Counted from the first letter of the stretch, positions 36,002 to 44,620 are shown. The stretch is 64,000 nt of DNA from UBA2767 sp965228625 (GCA_965228625.1 OZ245829.1:3534001-3598000), one strand, 5' to 3'. Made by a program: numbers and translations. Notes: generated by a model from the sequence alone, not told the origin.

Positions 36002-36778
36002 ATGGTTCAGTTCGCAGCCAACCTCTCCATGATGTTCAATGAAGTCGATTTCCTCGACCGGTTTTCGGCGGCGGCGCAGGCCGGCTTCAAGGGCGTCGAG
36101 TATCTGTTTCCGTACGACTTCGCGGCCGACGATCTCAAGGCCCGGCTCGACGAAAACAACCTCACTCAGGTGCTGTTCAACACGCCGGCCGGCGACTGGG
36201 ATGCCGGCGAGCGCGGCCTGGCATGCAATCCGGCCCGGGTGGACGATTTCCGCCAAGGAGTGGCGAAGGCCATCGACTATGCGAAGGTTCTCGGTTGCGA
36301 ACGGCTGCACTGCATGGCGGGGCTTGCGCCGGAGGGAGCGGACGGGGCCGAATTGCGCAACACCTACGTGGAGAACCTGCGTTACGCGGCGGCCGAGATG
36401 GGTGGCGCAGGGATCAAATGCCTGATCGAGATGATCAACACCCGCGACATTCCGGGGTTCTATCTCAACACCTCGGCGCAAGCCGAGGAGATTCTCGCCG
36501 AGGTCGGCTCGGACAATCTGTTCCTGCAATACGACATCTACCACATGCAGATCATGGAGGGTGATCTGGCGCCGACGCTGGAACGGCTTCTTCCGAAAAT
36601 CGCCCATATGCAGCTTGCCGATACGCCGGGCCGCAACGAACCGGGCACCGGTGAAATCAACTACGGCTTTCTGTTCGCGCACATCGACAAGCTCGGATAC
36701 AAGGGCTGGATCGGCTGTGAGTACAAACCCGCCACCACGACGCTCGAGGGACTGGGCTGGATGGAGTCCCACACTTAG
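36002..36778 (+). CDS. hyi: Hydroxypyruvate isomerase
   Basis: TIM-barrel enzyme of 258 residues (xylose isomerase-like/AP endonuclease 2 fold) that interconverts hydroxypyruvate and tartronate semialdehyde. It starts FAANLSMMFNEVDFLDRFSAAAQAGFKGVEYLFPYDF, the hallmark of Hyi. Metal and catalytic residues are in LIEMIN (Glu), QYDIYHMQ (Asp, His), and the late GYKGWIGCEYKP (Glu). GGGAAAA precedes the ATG. It lies 67 bp before glxR and 275 bp after gcl, the usual gcl-hyi-glxR order. Confidence 0.95.
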   Translation: MVQFAANLSMMFNEVDFLDRFSAAAQAGFKGVEYLFPYDFAADDLKARLDENNLTQVLFNTPAGDWDAGERGLACNPARVDDFRQGVAKAIDYAKVLGCERLHCMAGLAPEGADGAELRNTYVENLRYAAAEMGGAGIKCLIEMINTRDIPGFYLNTSAQAEEILAEVGSDNLFLQYDIYHMQIMEGDLAPTLERLLPKIAHMQLADTPGRNEPGTGEINYGFLFAHIDKLGYKGWIGCEYKPATTTLEGLGWMESHT

Positions 36779-36845
36779 AGAACAACCAAACGAACGTGCG
36801 CCGCCCGCCAGGGCGCCCGCGATACCGACAACACAGGAGTACGTC

Positions 36846-37736
36846 ATGACGGATATTGGATTTCTGGGACTTGGCATCATGGGCGCACCCATGGCCGGGC
36901 ACCTGATCGACGGGGGCCACACGGTCCGCACCGCGGTTCACAGGTCGCCGGCACCGAAGGAGCTTACCGACAAGGGGCTCGAAGTGCTCGGTTCGGCCAA
37001 GGAGGTCGCGGCGGCGAGCGACGTGATCATCCTGATCGTACCGGATACGCCGCAGGTCGAGGCCGTTCTGTTCGGCGAGAACGGCGTCGCCGAAGGACTG
37101 TCGAACGGCAAGACCGTGATCGACATGAGCTCGATTGCACCGATGGCGACGAAGGAATTCGCAAAGAAGATCAACGATCTGGGATGCGACTATCTCGATG
37201 CGCCGGTATCGGGCGGCGAGGTCGGCGCCAAAAACGCCGCGCTCACCATTATGGTCGGCGGCGAGCAGGCCGTATTCGATAAGATCAAACCGCTGTTCGA
37301 GCTGATGGGGCAGAATATCACGCTGGTCGGCGGGAACGGTGACGGCCAGACCTGCAAGGTTGCCAACCAGATCATCGTCGCCCTCAACATCGAAGCCGTA
37401 TCGGAGGCGCTGGTGTTCGCGTCCAAGGCAGGTGCGGACCCGGCGAAGGTGCGCGAGGCGCTGATGGGCGGTTTCGCGTCGTCCAAGATCCTCGAGGTTC
37501 ATGGCGAGCGCATGATCAAGCGAACGTTCGATCCGGGCTTCCGCATTGAGCTGCATCAGAAGGATCTGAACCTGGCGTTGCAGGGTGCGAAGTCAATCGG
37601 CGTCGCCTTGCCCAACACGGCGATGGCCCAGGAGCTCTTCAATTCCTGCAGCGCCCATGGCGGCGCGGCATGGGATCACTCCGCGATGGTGCGTGCGCTG
37701 GAGATGATGGCGGACCACGAGGTGGCGAAAGGATAA
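36846..37736 (+). CDS. glxR: 2-hydroxy-3-oxopropionate (tartronate semialdehyde) reductase
   Basis: Beta-hydroxyacid dehydrogenase of 296 residues reducing tartronate semialdehyde to glycerate with NAD(P)H. The Rossmann motif GLGIMGAPMAGHLIDGG is at residues 7-23. Other family marks are the substrate loop DAPVSGGEVGA (about 118-128), the catalytic Lys in GDGQTCKVANQ (about 171) and the C-terminal KDLNLALQGAKSIGVALPNTA. Glycerate then enters glycolysis. The start at 36846 has CAGGAG eight bases upstream; the same frame is open much further back inside hyi, but that part is a shadow. It completes the glyoxylate assimilation set. Confidence 0.95.
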   Translation: MTDIGFLGLGIMGAPMAGHLIDGGHTVRTAVHRSPAPKELTDKGLEVLGSAKEVAAASDVIILIVPDTPQVEAVLFGENGVAEGLSNGKTVIDMSSIAPMATKEFAKKINDLGCDYLDAPVSGGEVGAKNAALTIMVGGEQAVFDKIKPLFELMGQNITLVGGNGDGQTCKVANQIIVALNIEAVSEALVFASKAGADPAKVREALMGGFASSKILEVHGERMIKRTFDPGFRIELHQKDLNLALQGAKSIGVALPNTAMAQELFNSCSAHGGAAWDHSAMVRALEMMADHEVAKG

Positions 37737-37770
37737 GGCGGAGGTCGGAGCGACCCCAGTCCCGGCGCGG

Positions 37771-38829
37771 TCAGGCCGCGTCGATCTCCGCGGCGGGTTC
37801 TTCCGTGGTGGTGCTTTCGACGCAATTGCGGCCGGCTTTTTTGGCCGCGTACATGCAATTGTCGGCGCGGTGAAAGAAGGATTCCGCGGTATCGTCCTTG
37901 AGGCATTCGGCCACGCCGATGGATACCGAAAGATGGCCCATGCCTTCACCGGTTGCCTTCTTGACCAGATGGCGGGCGTTGACGAGATGCCGGATGCGCT
38001 CCGCCAGGCTGAGGGCGTGTTCCACGCTGGTATCGGGCAGAATGACCGCGAACTCTTCTCCGCCGTAACGCCCGGCGACGTCCTTGCCCTTTATGTTCGA
38101 CTTGATACAGCTCGCCACGTAGCGCAGGGCGGAGTCTCCGGCGACATGGCCGTGCTTGTCGTTGAACGCCTTGAATTCATCGACGTCGATCACGAGGAGG
38201 CTGGCCGGCTGACCGGTTGCGGCAGCTTTGTGGATGACCTCGTCGAGCAGCAGCTCGAACTGTCTCCGGTTGACGAGGCCGGTCAGTGGATCGCGCGAGG
38301 ATTCCTCGCGCGCGACTTTCAGGCAGTCCTCGAGCTGTTCGACCTGCGCCCGGGATGTCTCCAGATTGGCACAGACCTCCGCATTCGTCTCCGCCATTGA
38401 CTTGGTGGCGTTCATGAGTGCGCGCAGCAGATCGGAGCTGGATTGCTGTCCCTGGCCCGCCGAGAGCTGCTCCTCGGCGTTTTGCAGGGACGTCTGATAG
38501 CTGTTCGCCGACGCGGCGGCGTGCCCGATCAGCGACAGGAGCGTCGACATCTCGGTGGTCATCTGCGCGCCGATGGTTTCGACCCGCTGCGTGAGTTGCT
38601 GCGGGGACAGGAACTTCTGGTAAAGCCGTTCCGCGTCCTCAGCCGTGACGTGGCGGTGCTCCGCAATGACCCTTCCGAGCGCCTCGTTCAATTGCGGATT
38701 GAGACCGGCGCATACCGTGTAGAAAACCTCATAGGCGTGCGGCGTCGGCGGCGTGCCGTAACGGGCGATGTAGTCGAGCGTGCGCTTCGCAAGCCCAAGA
38801 GCTGTTTTGTATTGCGAGCGTTGGTCCAC
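37771..38829 (-). CDS. Diguanylate cyclase (GGDEF) with N-terminal helical region
   Basis: A 352-residue soluble protein. The GGDEF domain (about 185-340) carries the active loop RYGGEEF (about 255-261), competent for c-di-GMP synthesis. The inhibitory I-site upstream reads KGKD where the consensus is RxxD, so feedback inhibition may be weakened. The N-terminal 170 residues are helical (SLIGHAAASANSYQTSLQNAEEQL, then a likely coiled coil before SRDPLTGLVNRRQFE) without a recognised sensor or membrane segment; dimerisation through the coiled coil is likely. It converges with glxR and is not obviously linked to its neighbours. Confidence 0.92.
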   Translation of the reverse strand: MDQRSQYKTALGLAKRTLDYIARYGTPPTPHAYEVFYTVCAGLNPQLNEALGRVIAEHRHVTAEDAERLYQKFLSPQQLTQRVETIGAQMTTEMSTLLSLIGHAAASANSYQTSLQNAEEQLSAGQGQQSSSDLLRALMNATKSMAETNAEVCANLETSRAQVEQLEDCLKVAREESSRDPLTGLVNRRQFELLLDEVIHKAAATGQPASLLVIDVDEFKAFNDKHGHVAGDSALRYVASCIKSNIKGKDVAGRYGGEEFAVILPDTSVEHALSLAERIRHLVNARHLVKKATGEGMGHLSVSIGVAECLKDDTAESFFHRADNCMYAAKKAGRNCVESTTTEEPAAEIDAA

Positions 38830-38954
38830 GCCACAAATCCCCCGATTAGAGTTGACGGATTGATCCTCAGGTTTGCCGTCCGCGGATTCGTGGCAAAGTA
38901 TACGGATTGGTGCATCAACACATCGTTAACGCAAAAGTTGCAACGGCCTTCTCG

Positions 38955-40115
38955 TCAGAAGTGGGAACCGCGCGCGGCAACGGGCCAGAGGTCTTCAACC
39001 TGCGGGTTTTCGCCGTGCAGGCCGCGCACGCAAACATACCAGTCGTGCAGGTTCACGGTCGGGTCGCAATGGCCAGGCACGAGCAGAAGCTTGTCGCCGA
39101 GCTCCGGCGGTTTGTTGGACCCCTCGATCGTGAGCACGCCGTGCTCATCGGAAGGCCTCTGGTAGTCGACGCCGGACATCGAAAAGGGCTCCGGCATCCC
39201 GGAATCGATACTCGCGGCCTTGTGCCCGGCATCCACCACGGCCGTGTCTGATTCCGGCCGGCTCATGACGGTCGTCAGGACAAACAGGGCGTGTTCGAAC
39301 GTGTCGAACGGTCCGCCGTCCGCATTCCGATTGCGGGCATAGTCGGCGTCCATGAAAATATAGGAGCCCGCCTGAAGTTCGGTGTAGACGCCGCTGTCCG
39401 CCTCGAATTCAAAGGTGCCCGTTCCGGCACCGCCGACAATGTCACAGGCAAGGCCGTTCTTCTGCAGAAGTTCGACCGTCCTGCGGGTCGCGGCGATCGC
39501 CTTGTCGATTGCCGCCTTGCGGTCGCCATGGTCGCGGATGTGCTGAGCGGAGCCGTGATAGGCCTGCAGGCCGCAAAAACGCAGATTCTCGTGATCAGAG
39601 ATCTTTTTCGCAAGTTCCAGCGCAGGCTTGCCCGGTGCGACACCGCAACGGCCGGCACCGACATCGATCTCGACGAGGGCGTTGAGGACCACCTCGGCAT
39701 CTGCTGCCGCCTCGGCGGCCTGATGCAATCCGACTTCGGAGTCGATGCACAAGCCGATCCATTCCGCCTGATCCACCAGCGCCGCGAGCCGTGCGAGCTT
39801 TCCGGGTCCGATGACCTCGTTCGAGACGAGCACGTCGGGCACGCCGCCGCGGACAAGAACCTCGGCCTCCGAGACTTTCTGGCAGCAGGCGCCGACGGCG
39901 CCGAGCGCCATCTGTCTCAGTGTGATCGTCGGGCTCTTGTGGGTCTTTGCGTGGGCCCGCAGCCGAACCGGCTTGTCGGCGATCGCGTCGGCCATGCGGG
40001 CGAGATTGCGCTCGAAAGCGTCGAGGTCGATGACGAGCGCCGGCGTGTCCACATCCTTGAGCGCCATGCCGATTTCGGCCGGCGCACTTGGGTGCATCTT
40101 TTTGGTCATATCCAT
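38955..40115 (-). CDS. D-threonine aldolase / 3-hydroxy-D-aspartate aldolase-like PLP enzyme
   Basis: Fold-type III PLP enzyme of 386 residues with an alanine-racemase-like N-terminal barrel. The internal-aldimine Lys is probably in RAHAKTHKSP (about residue 59). Blocks such as CCQKVSEAEVLVRGG, VEIDVGAGRCGV, GLQAYHGSAQH, YTELQAGSYIFMDADY, SDEHGVL and LVPGHCDPTVNLHDWYV agree closely with Paracoccus 3-hydroxyaspartate aldolase (BhcC-type) as I recall it. The C-terminal His and Cys of PGHCDP are the usual metal ligands. Such enzymes split beta-hydroxy amino acids to glycine plus an aldehyde or glyoxylate, fitting the nearby gcl module. D-threonine aldolase or D-serine dehydratase activity are alternatives. 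ATG at 40115 or 40109. Confidence 0.85.
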   Translation of the reverse strand: MDMTKKMHPSAPAEIGMALKDVDTPALVIDLDAFERNLARMADAIADKPVRLRAHAKTHKSPTITLRQMALGAVGACCQKVSEAEVLVRGGVPDVLVSNEVIGPGKLARLAALVDQAEWIGLCIDSEVGLHQAAEAAADAEVVLNALVEIDVGAGRCGVAPGKPALELAKKISDHENLRFCGLQAYHGSAQHIRDHGDRKAAIDKAIAATRRTVELLQKNGLACDIVGGAGTGTFEFEADSGVYTELQAGSYIFMDADYARNRNADGGPFDTFEHALFVLTTVMSRPESDTAVVDAGHKAASIDSGMPEPFSMSGVDYQRPSDEHGVLTIEGSNKPPELGDKLLLVPGHCDPTVNLHDWYVCVRGLHGENPQVEDLWPVAARGSHF

Positions 40116-40275
40116 ATTTCCGGGAAGCCTCTTGTGCGCGCGTGACATTTGCCGTATGCGCCGCTCTAATGAATAGGGGTTGGGACGCCGGTTCGGCAAG
40201 TCTGCAAGATCCTTGAAAGTGAGTGGCGAGGCCCGCCAGCGTGCGGCGGGTTGTTCGCGCAGTGTGGGTTGGGGG

Positions 40276-41031
40276 ATGCTGCCAGTAGAGACAATCGCCT
40301 TTCTGGTCACTGGCGCGGCGCTGGCCGGGTTCGTCATGGGGCTGGCCGGTTTCGGTACGGGACTTGCCGCGCTCGGCTTCTGGCTTCTGGTGGTCGATCC
40401 GCTGATAGCCGTCCCGCTTGTCAGCATCTGCTCGATTGCAACCACGGCCTTCACCCTGCATGCCTACGTCCATGCGATAAGCTGGGCGCGGCTGGCGCCG
40501 TTCTTTGCCGGCGCCGTAGCCGGCCTGCCATTGGGCATATTGCTTCTCGGGCAGCTCGATCCGGCGCTGTTCAAGGTCGTCATGGGGATCTTCCTCGTCG
40601 GGTACACACTGATCCGCCTGATCATCGTGCCGGCCCTGACCGCCCGTGGCGCCGGCCGTTTCATGGATGCGATTGTCGGGCTTGGCGGCGGCATTCTCGG
40701 CGGGTTCGCCGCGATCCCGGGACCGCTGACGACCGTTTGGTGCGGTCTGCGCGGATGGAGCAAGGATGAGCAACGCGCCGTCTACCAGCCGTTCAACCAG
40801 ACCATCATTTTGCTCGCACTCGCCGGGTATGCGAGCCAGGGCATGCTCACCCAGGAAGTCGGGTTGCTGGCATTTTATTGCGTGCCGGCATCGCTGCTGG
40901 GCATGGCGTTCGGCATGGCCGGATATAAGCGCATTGGGGAAATGCAGTTTCAGAAGTTGATCCTGTGGTTGCTGCTGGCAAGCGGCGTTATGTTGATCAT
41001 CCTGAATGTGTTTTCAGTGGGGGCTGGATGA
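40276..41031 (+). CDS. TauE/SafE family (sulfite exporter-type) membrane protein
   Basis: Inner-membrane protein of 251 residues with about eight hydrophobic helices in two repeats. The first opens with FLVTGAALAGFVMGLAGFGTGLAALGFW, the second with FMDAIVGLGGGILGGFAAIPGPLTTVW, the paired Gly-rich motifs of TauE/SafE transporters. The family exports sulfite, sulfoacetate or other small organic anions. The start is placed at 40276, after GGGTTGGGGG; upstream in-frame sequence looks non-coding. Its stop overlaps the aconitase X large subunit (ATGA), so it probably carries a substrate or product of that enzyme. Confidence 0.9.
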   Translation: MLPVETIAFLVTGAALAGFVMGLAGFGTGLAALGFWLLVVDPLIAVPLVSICSIATTAFTLHAYVHAISWARLAPFFAGAVAGLPLGILLLGQLDPALFKVVMGIFLVGYTLIRLIIVPALTARGAGRFMDAIVGLGGGILGGFAAIPGPLTTVWCGLRGWSKDEQRAVYQPFNQTIILLALAGYASQGMLTQEVGLLAFYCVPASLLGMAFGMAGYKRIGEMQFQKLILWLLLASGVMLIILNVFSVGAG

Positions 41032-42284
41032 AGCTTGACGATCATGAAAAGGCGATGCTGGCGGGCGAGGAAGGCGCGGCGCGCCGCTACGCGATGGAGC
41101 AGATCGTGCGCGTCGGCGAGTTCTTCGGCGCCGAGCGTTGCGTGAAGATCTCGCAGGTTCACCTGATGGCCGATCCTGAATCCCTCGGAGAGGGCGGAGT
41201 CGCGTTTCTGGAGGACCTCGCCGGTTTGCCGCGCGATGAACGGCGGGTGCGGGTGCCGACGGTGACAGACCCCCGCGGCGTCGATTTCGAGGCTTACAAG
41301 CGCCTCAAGCAGACCGATGCCATGGCTGAACTCGAACGCCGGGCGATCGCGGCGTTCGAGTCGTTCGGTGTGATGATGACCGACACCTGTATCAACTACC
41401 AGACGATCCTGCCGCCGGTCATGGGTGAGCATCTCGCCTTCGGCGACACCGGCTCTTCGATCTATGCCAACTCGGTCCTCGGCGCCCGCACGAACTTCGA
41501 AGGCGGACCTTCAGCACTGGCGGCCGCTCTTGCCGGGCGCACGGCGGCGTACGGCCTGCACCTGGATGAAAACCGGCGGGGCACGTCGCTGTTCCATGTG
41601 ACGACCCGGCCTGAGGGCCTGACCGAATGGGGCGCGCTTGGCGCGATCGTCGGCAAGGCGATGACCTCCTACTGGGACGTCCCGGTGATCACGGGCATCG
41701 AGGGTGCGCCGACCTCGGACGAGATCAAGCAGTTCGGCGCAGCCCTGGCGAGCTTTGGCTCGACGCCCCTGTTTCACATGACCGGCGTGACGCCGGAGGC
41801 GCCGGACTTGGCAGCCGTATTCGACGGCGAGCCGCCGAACCCGGCAACGATCGGCGCGGATGATATCGCCGACCTCATCAGGTCCTACACACCTGCTGAC
41901 GACACGCTGCACGTCGTCGCCTTCGCCGGGCCGCAATTGTCGCTCGTCGAGATGCAGATGCTCGCAGACCTTATGGAGGGACGCACACTGCACAAGGACG
42001 TGGCGCTTCTGGCCACCACGTCTCCGGAGATCAAGTCGGCCTGCGATCGCATGGGACTGACAGCGGCGATCGAAGATGCGGGCGGCGTCGTGCTGTCCGG
42101 CGTGTGTTTCTACCAGATGTATGCGCGCGAGATCGGCGAGGCCAATGGCTGGAAGCGGCTCATGAGCAACTCGGCCAAGCTTGTGAACATTCTCGGCGGC
42201 TATGGCTATGAACCGGTGCTGGGGTCGATGGAGCAATGCGTCGAGAGCGCGGTGCAGGGCCGCATTGTGGGGACCGGGTCATGA
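41028..42284 (+). CDS. Aconitase X catalytic (large) subunit
   Basis: DUF521/AcnX protein of 418 residues, related to the aconitase fold. Known AcnX members dehydrate cis-3-hydroxy-L-proline or, in archaea, mevalonate 5-phosphate. They bind a [2Fe-2S] cluster through three Cys, which are visible here at C121 (MTDTCINYQT), C339 (IKSACDRMG) and C360 (LSGVCFYQM). The middle region has FGDTGSSIYANSVLGARTNFEGGPSALAAALAGRTAAYG. The start at 41028 overlaps the transporter stop; the open frame upstream is shadow. It is encoded as a separate large subunit, with the small swivel subunit overlapping next. Its substrate is uncertain. Confidence 0.9.
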   Translation: MKLDDHEKAMLAGEEGAARRYAMEQIVRVGEFFGAERCVKISQVHLMADPESLGEGGVAFLEDLAGLPRDERRVRVPTVTDPRGVDFEAYKRLKQTDAMAELERRAIAAFESFGVMMTDTCINYQTILPPVMGEHLAFGDTGSSIYANSVLGARTNFEGGPSALAAALAGRTAAYGLHLDENRRGTSLFHVTTRPEGLTEWGALGAIVGKAMTSYWDVPVITGIEGAPTSDEIKQFGAALASFGSTPLFHMTGVTPEAPDLAAVFDGEPPNPATIGADDIADLIRSYTPADDTLHVVAFAGPQLSLVEMQMLADLMEGRTLHKDVALLATTSPEIKSACDRMGLTAAIEDAGGVVLSGVCFYQMYAREIGEANGWKRLMSNSAKLVNILGGYGYEPVLGSMEQCVESAVQGRIVGTGS

Positions 42285-42697
42285 GCGAGACACGCATTTA
42301 CAAGGGCGCGGCCGGTATAGGCACGGCCGTTGAGGGAGAAGCCCTCGTCGCGCACGACAATTTCTCCGCCCGTTATGATCTCGACCGCATCAAGGGTGTG
42401 TTCTCGCGGCCCAGCCACAAGCTCTGCGGTGAGAACTATGTCGGGAAGATCCTCATCCTCAATATCGCCAAGGGTGGGGTCGCGACCGCATGGATGCTGC
42501 GTGAGATGACCGACCGCAACATGGCGCCCGCGGCACTCGTTCTCAATGCCGCCAATCCGATCATGGCGCAGGGTGCGGCGTTCGCCTATCTGCCACTGAT
42601 CGACCGGTTCGACGTCGACATCACGTCGGTTATCAAGACCGGGGAACGGGTCGCCGTTGATCCCGCAAACGCAACGGTCACGGTGCTCCCGGGATAA
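42281..42697 (+). CDS. Aconitase X swivel-domain (small) subunit
   Basis: DUF126 protein of 138 residues that closes the active site of the AcnX large subunit. Conserved pieces: YDLDRIKGVFSRPSHKLCGENYVGKILIL and AALVLNAANPIMAQGAAFAYLPLIDRFD. At the position where many DUF126 proteins have a Gly-Ser-rich GRGS-type active-site loop, this one has AKGGVATAWML (about 63-73), without the Ser. The loop contacts substrate in characterised enzymes, so a different substrate is possible. The start overlaps the large subunit stop (ATGA). Confidence 0.88.
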   Translation: MSETRIYKGAAGIGTAVEGEALVAHDNFSARYDLDRIKGVFSRPSHKLCGENYVGKILILNIAKGGVATAWMLREMTDRNMAPAALVLNAANPIMAQGAAFAYLPLIDRFDVDITSVIKTGERVAVDPANATVTVLPG

Positions 42698-42702
42698 GAC
42701 CG

Positions 42703-43188
42703 TCAGCCGCGCTCGGCCCGGCACTGAAAACAGTTGTTCTGTGCGGAACGAATATGGACGAACGCCACGCGCTCGTCGGCAAGGATGTGCCCCGTGCGTT
42801 CAACAAGCTCCATTGTGGGGACGACAGATCCCGTCCCGTAAACGATCCGCTCGTCCGCATCATAGCCGCGCAGGATGTATTGGGGACTGGAGAGGATGTC
42901 GGGCAGGTCTCCGCGCGATACGCCGTGCTCACACGCTTCGCCGTGCAGGAAGATCGGGCCGGTTTCCGCGTAAGGCTGAAGTGAACGAAACGGCCGAAAA
43001 GCGAGAACGAGGTAGGGCTCGCCTTTCGCGACCGTGCGCAGGCAGTGTCGGCACGGTACATCATTGCCGTCGGAGATGCGGCGTTCTGGTGGGTTTCCGT
43101 AGGCATCCGGTCCGCCGTGTTGGAGCGCGCGCACGGTATCCGTCGGAAGGCCTGAAAACCGAATGTCCAAGGCAATACTCCGTTTCAC
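42703..43188 (-). CDS. DUF1203-like protein
   Basis: A 161-residue cytoplasmic protein of unknown function. The sequence begins DIRFSGLPTDTVRALQHGGPDAYG and includes a short Cys-rich piece VPCRHCLRTVAKGEPYLVLAFRPF, then GPIFLHGEACEHG, RGYDADERIVYGTG and HIRSAQNNCFQCR. This layout agrees with DUF1203 proteins, in which the Cys pairs are mostly conserved. The GTG start at 43188 is uncertain; TTG eight codons later is possible. It converges with the AcnX small subunit, five bases apart, without evidence of shared function. Confidence 0.7.
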   Translation of the reverse strand: MKRSIALDIRFSGLPTDTVRALQHGGPDAYGNPPERRISDGNDVPCRHCLRTVAKGEPYLVLAFRPFRSLQPYAETGPIFLHGEACEHGVSRGDLPDILSSPQYILRGYDADERIVYGTGSVVPTMELVERTGHILADERVAFVHIRSAQNNCFQCRAERG

Positions 43189-43271
43189 CCGGCGCGGACC
43201 CTCTCACGGTGCACGGTGCCTTGCCACCCGAATCCTGCGTACTCCGGCGGTTCTCCGCGACGTCCCCACGC

Positions 43272-43574
43272 TCACGAGAGATCGTCGTCGTTCAGGATTT
43301 CGTAGATGCCGCGAAGTTTTGTCTCCTCGATGACGTGCTCGATACGCTCGTGCCTCCGGGCTTCGTTGGCGGCGACGCGTTCAAGGAGTTCGGGGAGGTC
43401 CGAGGTCGGCGTATCGACAATTCCGATCGAGATGATCTCTGACGGATCGTCGAGCGAACGGGCATTCATGACCCTGACGGGGACACCGAAGCCTGTATCC
43501 GGTATCCAGGCCTTGCGAAAGTCCTCATACGTACATCCCGGTTTGAGCCGCCTCACAAATACCGAACACAACAT
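43272..43574 (-). CDS. Hypothetical protein, dimeric alpha-beta barrel-like
   Basis: A small cytoplasmic protein of 100 residues: MLCSVFVRRLKPGCTYEDFRKAW followed by predicted strands (RVMNARSLDD, EIISIGIVD) and a long helix (LPELLERVAANEARRHERIEHVI). The strand-helix-strand-strand-helix order resembles ferredoxin-like dimeric barrels such as EthD or antibiotic monooxygenase families, but no catalytic residue can be named. CGAAAAAGGAGG precedes the ATG, supporting expression. It diverges from the DUF2147 gene. Confidence 0.65.
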   Translation of the reverse strand: MLCSVFVRRLKPGCTYEDFRKAWIPDTGFGVPVRVMNARSLDDPSEIISIGIVDTPTSDLPELLERVAANEARRHERIEHVIEETKLRGIYEILNDDDLS

Positions 43575-43676
43575 GCCATCCTCCTTTTTCGTGACCGGTG
43601 CACGATAACCCTTCGCTAACCCTGTTGCCGCAAGATGTCATTCGGAAGCGGTCGGTTGAGACGAAGGAGGTTGCGT

Positions 43677-44108
43677 ATGCGCCTTCGCATTCCGCTTGCC
43701 ATCGCGGCATCTTTTCTGTTGCCGTCCGCCGCCGAAGCGGCGCCGATCACCGGGCAATGGATCACCCACAAATCGAAGGCCGTCGTCCGCATCAGTCAAT
43801 GCGGGCCGGGCCTGTGCGGTCGGATCGTCTGGCTGCGCAAGGGCGTCGACAGGAAGGGCCAGCCCGTCCGTGATATCCGCAACCGAAACAAGAGTCTGCG
43901 CGCGCGTCAGGTCCTCGGCCTGACCACGTTTTCCGGCTTGGCGCCGTCCGGCCCGGGACGCTGGTCCGGCGTGATGTACAACCCCGACGACGGGCGGACC
44001 TACAATGGCTCGCTCACCCTGACCGGAACCAATTCCATCCGCGTCGAGGGGTGCCGGACCGGTGGCGGCGCGTGCGGCAAGCGCAGCTGGACCCGCGCCA
44101 GGCAATAA
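43677..44108 (+). CDS. DUF2147 domain secreted protein
   Basis: A 143-residue exported protein: Sec signal peptide RLRIPLAIAASFLLPSAAEA (cleavage after AEA, about residue 21), then a lipocalin-like DUF2147 domain opening ITGQWITHKSKAVVRISQCGPGLCGRIVWLRKGVD with the typical paired Cys, and ending VEGCRTGGGACGKRSWTR. The family is periplasmic with unknown function, often in envelope-stress contexts. GAAGGAGG lies eight bases before the ATG. Conserved cysteines suggest disulfide bonds. Confidence 0.88.
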   Translation: MRLRIPLAIAASFLLPSAAEAAPITGQWITHKSKAVVRISQCGPGLCGRIVWLRKGVDRKGQPVRDIRNRNKSLRARQVLGLTTFSGLAPSGPGRWSGVMYNPDDGRTYNGSLTLTGTNSIRVEGCRTGGGACGKRSWTRARQ

Positions 44109-44212
44109 TGGCGCGCGGACGACGGCGGCAGTTTCGCAATTTGCTTGGCCTTTTTTTCGCGTGTGCGGCCATGCCGCATGGGAGTGGTGCACCGTTCTGC
44201 CAATATGGCGCC

Positions 44213-44620
44213 ATGACGATCCGGTCATACATCGCCGGCACAGTGGGCCGGCTCGTTCTTGTCGCCGTGCTCGTGTTTTACGGCATGATCGCCGGCGCCC
44301 TCGCCACCCGCATGGCAACGGCTCAGGCCGTTGCCGCACCGGGTGATACGGTCGTTATCTGTACGCCGGAGGGCTTCAAAACGGTCCTGTGGTCCGAGGT
44401 TTCCGACGACCCGACGGTGCGTATGTCCGGGTGCGCCTGCGCCTGCACCGTTTCGTGCAGCAAATGCGGCGCCGGTGCGCCGAATCTGCTGGCGATGACC
44501 GTGGACTACGGCCCGATCTTCCGGTCGCCCGTATGTGATGTTGTCACGGCTTCAATGAATCACGGTCTTTGCGGCTTCTCGCTGGGCGGTGCGCGCGGGC
44601 CACCTTCCCGCTCCGTCTAA
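44213..44620 (+). CDS. DUF2946-like small membrane/exported protein, Cys-rich
   Basis: A 135-residue protein with one N-terminal helix (LVLVAVLVFYGMIAGALA) and a short extracytoplasmic region containing VVICTPEGFKTV, typical of DUF2946 proteins that lie beside copper genes. The central CACACTVSCSKCG cluster (four of its five Cys in ten residues) could bind copper or zinc. The start at 44213 is chosen because it gives a membrane-anchored product; the frame is open back to 44051 but overlaps DUF2147. It is 75 bp upstream of the PCu(A)C gene, supporting a metal role. Assignment to DUF2946 is moderate. Confidence 0.65.
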   Translation: MTIRSYIAGTVGRLVLVAVLVFYGMIAGALATRMATAQAVAAPGDTVVICTPEGFKTVLWSEVSDDPTVRMSGCACACTVSCSKCGAGAPNLLAMTVDYGPIFRSPVCDVVTASMNHGLCGFSLGGARGPPSRSV

